7,509 bases of DNA from Methanobacteriaceae archaeon (GTDB taxonomy: Archaea > Methanobacteriota > Methanobacteria > Methanobacteriales > Methanobacteriaceae): NCBI GenBank assembly GCA_017883605.1, contig JADGNH010000095.1, forward strand, positions 1 to 7,509, given 5' to 3'. Below the pieces are notes generated by a model, which saw nothing but the letters and a program-made list of their open reading frames with translations, had not been told where the DNA came from and did not search any database. Positions 1 to 6,225 of the stretch are shown piece after piece. Made by a program: the position numbers and the translations under genes. How positions within the stretch are numbered: the first letter of the stretch is position 1; each line of letters begins with the position of its first letter.

Positions 1-107
1 AAGCCATTTCTTATAAAATCAGGCCATTTCTCATAACTCAAGCCATTTCTTATAACTCAAGCCATTTTTTAACGTCATGCCATCTTTTCCATAAGAATCA
101 TGCCATA
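1..107 (-). repeat. Degenerate ~19-bp tandem array overlapping the purL 3' end
   Basis: On the minus strand six units share the core ATGGC(A/T/C)T, and the five complete ones continue as ATGGC(A/T/C)TGA. On the plus strand GCCAT begins at 3, 23, 42, 61, 79 and 102, so spacings are 20, 19, 19, 18 and 23 bp. The consensus on the purL sense strand is about AAATGGCNTGAGTTATAAG. The units starting at 42 and 61 share a run of 15 bases. The copy nearest the gene (102-106) is the Met-Ala end of PurL with its TGA stop, so the gene's 3' terminus is itself one unit. Copies near the gene are more diverged than those farther out. The array reaches the window edge, so its full length is unknown. Function is unknown; replication slippage is the simplest origin. 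Confidence 0.85.
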
Positions 108-2257
108 AACTTCTCAATAACTCCATGATACGCATTTTTAAGTTCAATTATAGGGATGCTTAAGGATGCGTTATCTATAACCAGAGAATCACCGCCAACA
201 GCACCAACTACTGCTCTAGGGATATTTATTTTATTTAATATCTCCTCTACAGCATTTTCTTTAACAGTAATCACGTATCTACCATGGGTTTCTGAGAAAA
301 GGAGTTCCATTAGGTTTAAACCTTTTTCAGCCCCAGGGACCTTTGAAATATCAATTTGAGTCCCTAAACCTCTAGAGAAGGCCATCTCAGAGATCGTGAT
401 CCCCAATCCTCCAGCAGAACAGTCGTGAACCGCTGTTATGGCTCCATCGGAATCTTCTTTTATAAGTTGAAGCACGGTCATGGCCGAGGCAAATTCCTCT
501 TCCAGCCGGAGTTGGGGGGGGTCACCCTGCACCACTCCCTGCACTACCTGGTGGTACTGTGATCCATCCAGTTCCTTAAGGGTTTCCCCGATAACTATAA
601 TTTTATCTCCCGCATTTTTGAATTCAGATGTCCTTATATCCTTTATATCCATCAAACCAGCTACACTAACCACTGGAGATGGATTGACAGTTACACCTTC
701 TGTTTCGTTGTAGAAACTTACGTTACCGCTTATAACCGGGGTTTTGAAACGTTTTGCCACGTCAGCCATTCCCTGGACACATTCTTTAAACTGCCAGAAA
801 ACCTCTGGCTTCTCTGGATTTCCGAAGTTCAGGCAGTCCACGATACATAATGGTTCGGCACCCATTGCCACCACATTTCTTATGGCTTCAGCTACTGATC
901 CGGCACCACCGTGGTAGGGGTTCAGTTTGGTGTGGATGCTGTTACAGTCAGAGGTAATGGCAAAGGCCACCTCATCATCCACCCGCATTACAGCGGCATC
1001 GTCACCGGGTTTAATCACAGTTCTGATCTGCACTTCATGATCGTACTGTCTGTAGACCCATTCCTTGCTGGCGGTGTTCTGGGAGGATAAAATTTTAAGT
1101 AAAGCCTCTTCAGGAGGTACATCCTCCACTTCAACGTATTCAGCAATCTGCACCGGTTTTCTGGCCTCTCTCTCTATAACCGGGGGGTCTGCTAGTAGTT
1201 GGGCAGGTACATCAGCAACCACCTCACCCTCTTTGGTTAAAATGAACTGTCCTGTATCTGTAACTCGGCCTATAACTGCTCGGGGTAGTTCATATTTCTC
1301 AAATATTTCCATAATCCCATCCACGTCCTCTGGATGAACCACAAAAGCCATCCTTTCCTGGGATTCAGATAGCATGATCTCGTAGGGGGTCATGCCCTCT
1401 TCCCTTAGGGGGATGGTGTTAAGCTCTACCTCTGCTCCGTTTCCGCATTTGGCTGACATTTCGGAGATACAGCAGGTGAGACCGCCACCGCCCAGGTCCT
1501 TTAAACCCTGCACATCAATTTTTTCCAGGGCTTCCAGGGTGGCCTCCAGAACCTGTTTTTTGGTGAAAGGGTCTCCTATTTGTACAGCAGGCCGGTCTTC
1601 TATCTCTGAAGAGGTGGTTAACTCCTCAGAGGCGAAGGTAACCCCGTGGATTCCGTCTCTACCGGTCCGCCCTCCCATGAGGACAAAAATATCTCCCACG
1701 TTAGGGGCACTTCCCCTCATTATGGAATCCTGACGCACGATTCCGGCGCAGACCACGTTTACCAGGGGGTTGAACTGGAAGTTTTTGTTGAATTCTACTT
1801 CACCACCAACTGTAGGTATTCCCACCCGGTTACCATAGTCCGATATCCCCTTTACCACGTATTCAAATAGATAACGGGATCTCTGGTCTTCCAGGGGACC
1901 GAAGCGTAATGAATCAAGGAGTGCAACTGGCATTGCCCCCATGGATATTATGTCCCGTATTATACCGCCGATACCAGTCCCAGCGCCTCCATAAGGTTCT
2001 ATTGCAGAGGGGTGGTTATGACTTTCCATTCCAATGGCCAGGGCCAACTCATCGGTGAGTTTTACAATCCCCGCGTCATCTCCAGGACCTAATATAACAT
2101 TTTCACCCTCTGTGGGGAATAATTTGAGTACAGGACGGCTGCTCTTATAGGAGCAGTGTTCAGAGAACATGATATCCAGCATCCCATATTCCAGGGAGTT
2201 GGGTTCCCTTCCAATTTCTTTTTTTACATATTCAAATTCTGCATCGGTTAAGGCCAT
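98..2257 (-). CDS. purL: Phosphoribosylformylglycinamidine synthase subunit PurL (FGAM synthase II)
   Basis: Complete 719-residue protein starting ATG and ending TGA. It is the synthetase subunit that converts FGAR, ATP and glutamine-derived ammonia to FGAM, step 4 of purine synthesis, in the cytoplasm. The length is that of the small PurL type found in archaea and Gram-positive bacteria, which works with PurQ (glutaminase) and PurS; neither partner is in this window. Two AIRS-like halves are visible. The first has SEHCSYKSSRP at 32-42 (H34 is the probable catalytic histidine), GPGDDAG at 57-63, HNHPSAIEPYGGAGTG at 80-95, DLGGGGL at 254-260 and SESQERM at 297-303. The second has PGDDAAV at 417-423, NPYHGGAG at 446-453, HDCSAGGLG at 611-619 and SETHGRYV at 655-662. 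The start is supported by GGTGAT three bases upstream and by a family-typical N-terminus. An eight-base C run encodes the D579-P-P-Q stretch. No key residue appears to be missing. Confidence 0.97.
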   Translation of the reverse strand: MALTDAEFEYVKKEIGREPNSLEYGMLDIMFSEHCSYKSSRPVLKLFPTEGENVILGPGDDAGIVKLTDELALAIGMESHNHPSAIEPYGGAGTGIGGIIRDIISMGAMPVALLDSLRFGPLEDQRSRYLFEYVVKGISDYGNRVGIPTVGGEVEFNKNFQFNPLVNVVCAGIVRQDSIMRGSAPNVGDIFVLMGGRTGRDGIHGVTFASEELTTSSEIEDRPAVQIGDPFTKKQVLEATLEALEKIDVQGLKDLGGGGLTCCISEMSAKCGNGAEVELNTIPLREEGMTPYEIMLSESQERMAFVVHPEDVDGIMEIFEKYELPRAVIGRVTDTGQFILTKEGEVVADVPAQLLADPPVIEREARKPVQIAEYVEVEDVPPEEALLKILSSQNTASKEWVYRQYDHEVQIRTVIKPGDDAAVMRVDDEVAFAITSDCNSIHTKLNPYHGGAGSVAEAIRNVVAMGAEPLCIVDCLNFGNPEKPEVFWQFKECVQGMADVAKRFKTPVISGNVSFYNETEGVTVNPSPVVSVAGLMDIKDIRTSEFKNAGDKIIVIGETLKELDGSQYHQVVQGVVQGDPPQLRLEEEFASAMTVLQLIKEDSDGAITAVHDCSAGGLGITISEMAFSRGLGTQIDISKVPGAEKGLNLMELLFSETHGRYVITVKENAVEEILNKINIPRAVVGAVGGDSLVIDNASLSIPIIELKNAYHGVIEKFMA

Positions 2258-2260
2258 GTT

Positions 2261-2266
2261 ATCACC
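2261..2266 (-). promoter_or_regulatory. purL ribosome binding site
   Basis: The sense strand reads GGTGAT, then AAC, then ATG. GGTGAT matches the 3' half of the archaeal GGAGGTGATC Shine-Dalgarno pattern. In that register the usual GGAGG position falls a normal distance from the start, so this supports ATG at 2257. Confidence 0.7.
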
Positions 2267-2267
2267 A

Positions 2268-2302
2268 TCTGAAATCAGAAAAACTATTTTTTTAAATAAT
2301 TT
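2268..2302 (-). promoter_or_regulatory. Candidate purL promoter region with a small palindrome
   Basis: On the sense strand CCTAAAATTATTTAAAAAAA (roughly 2287-2306) could be a BRE plus TATA box. About 25 bases downstream would place transcription start near 2265-2272 and give a leader of about ten bases containing GGTGAT. At the predicted start lies a 5-2-5 inverted repeat, TCTGA-TT-TCAGA (2268-2279). In DNA this AT-rich many TATA-like strings occur by chance, so the call is weak. purL could instead be read from the ileS promoter. Confidence 0.25.
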
Positions 2303-2472
2303 TAGGATTCTTTAGTAGTAATTTTTAGGATTTTTTAGTAATTTTTAGGATTCTTTTTGAGTAGTTTTTAATTATTTTTAAATTTTTTTGAAACACTTTT
2401 TTAAATTCTTCTTAATTTTAGTTCTTTAATACTTTTTAGAATCCCTTAATTTTTAAATACTTTTTAGAATTC
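2294..2472 (-). repeat. Five degenerate copies of a 17-bp intergenic element
   Basis: On the purL sense strand the core is GAATYCTAAAAA(G/T)TAYT. In transcription order the copies are 2456-2472 (GAATTCTAAAAAGTATT), 2428-2444 (GGATTCTAAAAAGTATT), 2337-2353 (GAATCCTAAAAATTACT), 2317-2333 (AAATCCTAAAAATTACT) and 2294-2310 (GAATCCTAAAATTATTT). Start-to-start spacings are 28, 91, 20 and 23 bp. Two sub-families are visible: the ileS-side pair ends GTATT and the adjacent purL-side pair ends TTACT. They may be slippage products or binding sites; the sequence alone does not decide. Confidence 0.7.
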
Positions 2473-2583
2473 TTTTTAAGTCTTTAAATACCTTCAAAAA
2501 TTCTTTTAATTTTCTTGCCAATGTTTAGTTTAAATTTTGTTAATTCTTTTTTAAGATTTAATTCTTTAATTATCTGATGAAAC

Positions 2584-5500
2584 TTATTTTAGAAGTTTGA
2601 TGGTAATTTTGACGTCTTCATCATCTATGTCCCATTCTTTAGTGTAATCTCCTTCAATACTGTCAAAAACGAATTTTTCCGCCCGTACTTCGTGGGATAT
2701 GAAGCCCAGGAAGGTTTTTATCAGATCATGGAACTCCGTGCTGCACTCTAAGAAAACCTGTATATTGGCTTCCACGTCTAGATCCAGGTCTTTTCGCATG
2801 TCCTGGATTCTTCTTATTAATTCCCGAGACATGGCCTCTGATAATATTTCTTTGGTAAGTTCTGTGTCTACAAAAACACTGCCTCCCTCAAAATCAGCGC
2901 TGACTATGTTTTCCGGAAGTTCTGTATCAAATATGATATCGTCACCTGTAAGCTCAATAGTTTTATTTTCTATCTTCAATCTGTAGACACCTTCCGATTC
3001 AAGCTTCATTACTATGTCTGATCCATCGGTTTCGCTCAGCTTTGCTGCTACTTTAGGGACATCTCCCCGCAGTTTTGGTCCTAATGTCTTCATATTTGGT
3101 TTGGCGATTATCTTTAGGTCTGCAAAGCTGTTGGAAGATACGAGTTCCTTGGTATTGGCCTGTTCCATTATGATATAGTTGAGGTTTCGGGCGGCTTTCA
3201 ACACCTTCATGTCCTCTGAAACTATAATAACTTCTTTAACCGGCCATCTGAGCTTGTAACGGGCCATGTCTCGGGCCCGGGCACAGGCTTCGATGATTCC
3301 CCGGACAATCTTCATATTTTCCTCTAAGTCTTTTTGGATCAGATTTTCGTTGAATCCCCAGTTTTCCATGTGGATACTTTCCTGGGCGTCTTCTTCTACA
3401 CCCTTAACCAGGTTTTGATAGATTTCTTCGGTGATATGGGGTGATATGGGCGACATCAGAGTTATGAGCTGTTTCATAACATGGTAAAGGGTATAGTAGG
3501 CCCCCAGCTTGTCAGGGTCCTCTTTTTCTATCCAGGTACGCCCCCGGATAAGCCTAACATACCAGCGGCTCAGATCCTCCAGTATGAACTGGTTAATGCT
3601 GCGGGTGGCCTTATGGAGGTGCAGTGAATCCAGGGCTTCGGTGACCTCCGCACCTACGGAGTTGATCCGGGAGGTGATCCAGCGGTCCTCATCCCGCAGT
3701 CCCAGTTCTTCCTCACTGTAAAGTGTGGGGTTGAACTGGTCTATAGTCATGTAAGTAGTGGCAAAGACGTAGACGTTCCAGAGGATGTTGAACATCTTGT
3801 TAACTGTCTTTATTTCATCCCAGTTAAATTTCAAATCTTCCCACGGCTTGTTGCCCCATAGGAGGTAGAATCGAAGCACATCAGCACCGTACTTTTCAAC
3901 CACTTCTTCTGGTTGAACCACGTTTCCCAGGGATTTGCTCATCTTTTTACCTTCCTCATCCAGGGTAAAACCGTGCATCAGGACCTTTTTGTAGGGGCTG
4001 CTGTTCAGGGAGATCACACCACAGCCTAACTGGGAATAAAACCATCCCCTGGTCTGATCATGCCCTTCGGTTATGAAGTCGTAGGGATACCATTCCTCGA
4101 AGAGATCCTTCTTTTGGGGGTAGTATAGGGCGGCCCATCCTGCAACTCCGGAGTCTATCCACACGTCTAAAACGTCCGGAGTACGATGCATTTCCCCACC
4201 GCAGGGACAATTCAGGGTGATCCGGTCAACATGGGGACGGTGTATGAAGTCTCCTTTAAGGGTTCCTGATGAAGATAAATCCTTCAATTCTTTTATTGAT
4301 CCTACAACAGTTATTTCTCCACAGCTCCGGCATATCCAGATTGGTATTGGAATTCCCCAGTATCTTTGCCGGGATATTGTCCAGTCCCGGGCGTTTTCTA
4401 CCCAGTTTCGAAAACGACTCTCACCCGCCCAGGAGGGCACCCACTCCACTTTATCCAGTTCTTCCAGCATCCTCTCCTTTATGGCGGTGATCTTCAAAAA
4501 CCATTGTTCTGTGGCCAGGTAGATTATAGGGGTTTTACACCTCCAGCAGAATCCATACCGGTGGGTTATGATTCCGGATTTGAGTAGAAGTCCGTGGGCA
4601 TCCAGATCTCCTATGATATAGGGATCAGCATCTTTGACGAACTCACCAGCATATTTACCTGCCTCTTCTTTGAACAATCCTGCCTCGTCCACTGGGCAGA
4701 ATATGGGTAAATTATATTTTTTACCTATTTCAAAGTCATCAGGACCATGGCCCGGGGCAGTGTGCACACATCCAGTACCTTCTGTAAGAGTCACATGTTC
4801 TCCAAGGAGTATCATATGTTTAAAATCTTTTTGAACGGGTATTTCATTTAAAAGAGGATGTATATATTCTATTCCTTCCAGATCAGACCCTTTTACTACT
4901 TTGTTGATTTCATATTCCTGGTCCGGGAATATGCTGTCTACCAGGGCTTCTGCCATTATGTAAACTTCATCATCCACCTTAACATGTGCATAATCAAATT
5001 CGGGGTGTACACAAACTGCCATGTTGGCAGGGAGGGTCCAGGGTGTGGTGGTCCAGATCAGTATGTATTCTTTAACCGATTGGTCTTTTATTGATTTTTC
5101 CTGGTCTAATGGTAATTTTGGATCTTTTAATGAGGATGGTTGGTTTTTTAAGGGCAACTTCACGTATATAGAGGGGTCTTCCTTGTTTTCGTAGTCTATC
5201 TCAGCCAGGGCAAGGGCGGTTTCGCAGCGGGGGCACCAGGTTATAACCCGGAGGTCTTTTACCAGGAGATCTTTTTGATGCGCCATTTTGAGGGTCCACC
5301 AGCATGATTCCATATACTGGGGGTCGAAGGTAATGTACGGGTCATCCCAGTCCATCCAAACCCCCAGCATCTTAAATTGCTGGGTCATAAGGGCCTGGTT
5401 TTCAATGGCAAATTCACGGCACTTATTTACAAAGTTTTCAATCCCTATTCTATCTTCTATCTCTTTCTTGCTCTTTAAACCCAGGATCCCTTCGACCTTA

Positions 5501-5784
5501 TGTTCTATGGGTAGGCCGTGGGTGTCCCATCCTGCCTGTCTGCGGACATTAAAGCCGGACATACTTTTGAATCTCAAGAAAGTGTCCTTTATTATCTTGT
5601 TCCAGGCTGTTCCCAGATGTATCCTACCGCTACAGTAGGGTGGCCCGTCTAAAAAAGAATATTTTGGGTTATTTTCCCTCATCTTCTGAGTCTTTTCATA
5701 TATTTGGTTCCTGCTCCAGAATTTCTGGATTTCTCCTTCCAGGATTTTTGATGTGTATGAACGTTTGGCCTCCTCTATTGGCAT
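2584..5784 (-). CDS. ileS: Isoleucyl-tRNA synthetase (archaeal type)
   Basis: Complete 1066-residue class Ia synthetase that charges tRNA-Ile with isoleucine in the cytoplasm and edits misactivated valine. Catalytic signatures: HLGT at 56-59 (HIGH-motif variant, within PPYCSGRIHLGT) and KMSKS at 614-618. The CP1 editing domain shows TTTPWTLP at 245-252 and GTGCVHTAPGHGPDD at 336-350. Cysteine pairs CPRC (184-187) with CWRC (413-416), and CRSC (485-488) with CPC (526-528), suggest two zinc sites. SRQRYWGIPIP lies at 471-481. The region after about 690 is the anticodon-binding helical domain plus the extended C-terminus of the archaeal/eukaryotic-like form. Residues 213-237 are a lysine/proline-rich, AT-rich stretch that looks like a lineage insertion. 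ATG follows GGGGAG at good spacing. I recall a Gly-to-Asp change near KMSKS giving pseudomonic acid resistance in a relative; glycines 605, 612 and 620 are present here. Confidence 0.98.
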   Translation of the reverse strand: MPIEEAKRSYTSKILEGEIQKFWSRNQIYEKTQKMRENNPKYSFLDGPPYCSGRIHLGTAWNKIIKDTFLRFKSMSGFNVRRQAGWDTHGLPIEHKVEGILGLKSKKEIEDRIGIENFVNKCREFAIENQALMTQQFKMLGVWMDWDDPYITFDPQYMESCWWTLKMAHQKDLLVKDLRVITWCPRCETALALAEIDYENKEDPSIYVKLPLKNQPSSLKDPKLPLDQEKSIKDQSVKEYILIWTTTPWTLPANMAVCVHPEFDYAHVKVDDEVYIMAEALVDSIFPDQEYEINKVVKGSDLEGIEYIHPLLNEIPVQKDFKHMILLGEHVTLTEGTGCVHTAPGHGPDDFEIGKKYNLPIFCPVDEAGLFKEEAGKYAGEFVKDADPYIIGDLDAHGLLLKSGIITHRYGFCWRCKTPIIYLATEQWFLKITAIKERMLEELDKVEWVPSWAGESRFRNWVENARDWTISRQRYWGIPIPIWICRSCGEITVVGSIKELKDLSSSGTLKGDFIHRPHVDRITLNCPCGGEMHRTPDVLDVWIDSGVAGWAALYYPQKKDLFEEWYPYDFITEGHDQTRGWFYSQLGCGVISLNSSPYKKVLMHGFTLDEEGKKMSKSLGNVVQPEEVVEKYGADVLRFYLLWGNKPWEDLKFNWDEIKTVNKMFNILWNVYVFATTYMTIDQFNPTLYSEEELGLRDEDRWITSRINSVGAEVTEALDSLHLHKATRSINQFILEDLSRWYVRLIRGRTWIEKEDPDKLGAYYTLYHVMKQLITLMSPISPHITEEIYQNLVKGVEEDAQESIHMENWGFNENLIQKDLEENMKIVRGIIEACARARDMARYKLRWPVKEVIIVSEDMKVLKAARNLNYIIMEQANTKELVSSNSFADLKIIAKPNMKTLGPKLRGDVPKVAAKLSETDGSDIVMKLESEGVYRLKIENKTIELTGDDIIFDTELPENIVSADFEGGSVFVDTELTKEILSEAMSRELIRRIQDMRKDLDLDVEANIQVFLECSTEFHDLIKTFLGFISHEVRAEKFVFDSIEGDYTKEWDIDDEDVKITIKLLK

Positions 5785-5791
5785 TTCTATT

Positions 5792-5798
5792 CTCCCCT
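5792..5798 (-). promoter_or_regulatory. ileS ribosome binding site
   Basis: The sense strand reads AGGGGAG, then AATAGAA, then ATG. GGAG (5792-5795) lies seven bases before the start, which supports ATG at 5784. It is only a partial match to GGAGGTGATC, so it is weaker than the mat site. Confidence 0.6.
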
Positions 5799-5893
5799 GA
5801 TTTAGTAATGGTTAATTATGATAGATCGACATTTAAAGTATGCTGGTTGGCATGTAAAACAGTTTTAATGGATGAAAAATGTTTATTTTTTGC

Positions 5894-5914
5894 TTTTAGA
5901 TATATTTACAAAGA
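5894..5914 (-). promoter_or_regulatory. Candidate ileS promoter (TATA-like box)
   Basis: The sense strand has GTAAATATATCTAAAA, which resembles an archaeal TATA box. Transcription would start near 5877 and give a leader of about 90 bases. A competing box, ATACTTTAAATG (about 5830-5841), would give a leader of about 25 bases. Boxes near 5945-5957 and 5965-5976 are also possible. This is a pattern match only. Confidence 0.25.
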
Positions 5915-6124
5915 TTTGCAATAAATAAACGTTATGCGGTCGATATTAATATATTTGATCTCTAAATTTATAAATGGATATGTTTTAAGATTTATTTCTT
6001 TTTAGTGGATTAATTATGGATTTATTAAGAAGAGGATAATTGGTTTAGTTGATAATAAAAATAGAATTATGGGCTGATTTATGGATAATATCAATATTGA
6101 AAAATGAATTTAACCAAATTTTTT

Positions 6125-6175
6125 AAAAATAAATACAGATTTAAAGACCTGATGAGAATTTTAAGGTCTTTAAAT
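6125..6175 (-). terminator. Stem-loop plus U-tract downstream of mat
   Basis: A perfect 12-bp inverted repeat, ATTTAAAGACCT at 6139-6150 and AGGTCTTTAAAT at 6164-6175, encloses a 13-base loop. The mat stop codon lies about 50 bases upstream in the sense direction. Five bases after the stem the sense strand has TTTATTTTT (6125-6133), so the arrangement resembles a bacterial intrinsic terminator. Archaeal RNA polymerase stops mainly at oligo-T tracts, so the U-tract may do the work and the stem may instead define or protect the mRNA 3' end. It could also be a protein-binding palindrome. Confidence 0.6.
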
Positions 6176-6225
6176 ACTTTAATCCCACTATTAACAAGAT
6201 GGACTTATTAGACGGTGATGAGCTT

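Larger units (their letters stand above)
2258..2583. other. AT-rich, strand-asymmetric spacer between ileS and purL
   Basis: This 326-bp stretch has no credible gene in any frame. The plus strand is strongly T-rich with long T runs, so the transcribed (minus) sense strand is A-rich. Runs of five T on the sense strand occur only near 2496-2505 and 2280-2284, so there is no strong archaeal oligo-T terminator for ileS. The spacer holds a five-copy repeat (listed separately), a motif at 2474-2491 shared with the mat 3' flank, and the purL Shine-Dalgarno site. Confidence 0.7.
5785..6225. other. AT-rich spacer between mat and ileS
   Basis: This 441-bp stretch holds no convincing gene; the only short frames are of under ten codons or are chance extensions of antisense frames. 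The mat-proximal end has a stem-loop and U-tract (listed separately), followed on the sense strand by further T5 tracts near 6060 and 6100 that could act as extra archaeal termination signals. The ileS-proximal half is rich in TATA-like strings: TTTATAAATTTA near 5965-5976, a perfect palindrome ATATTAATAT at 5943-5952, AAATATATC near 5899-5907, and CTTTAAAT at 5831-5838. ileS therefore probably has its own promoter, but which box is used cannot be told by eye. Confidence 0.6.

Noticed and set aside
1..107. CRISPR array at the left edge
   Set aside because: Units are contiguous at 18-23 bp with no unique spacers, and the repeat overlaps a coding end, so it is a simple tandem repeat.
3431..3450. 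Perfect 10-bp tandem repeat GTGATATGGG twice inside ileS
   Set aside because: It encodes the conserved SPISPHITEE stretch of class I synthetases, so the repeated Ser-Pro codons explain it.
5812..5832. Tiny minus-strand frame (MSIYHN) upstream of ileS, considered as an isoleucine leader peptide
   Set aside because: It has one isoleucine codon, no Shine-Dalgarno site and no attenuator-like stem-loops after it. Leader-peptide attenuation is also not established in these archaea.
6080..6107. Short plus-strand frame (MDNINIEK) in the mat-ileS spacer
   Set aside because: It runs opposite to ileS, is eight codons long, and lacks a ribosome binding site.
5785..6225. T-box riboswitch or other aminoacyl-tRNA-sensing leader for ileS
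   Set aside because: I see no T-box sequence or specifier stem, and T-boxes are a bacterial feature. The spacer is too AT-rich to show a stable structured leader beyond the mat 3' stem.
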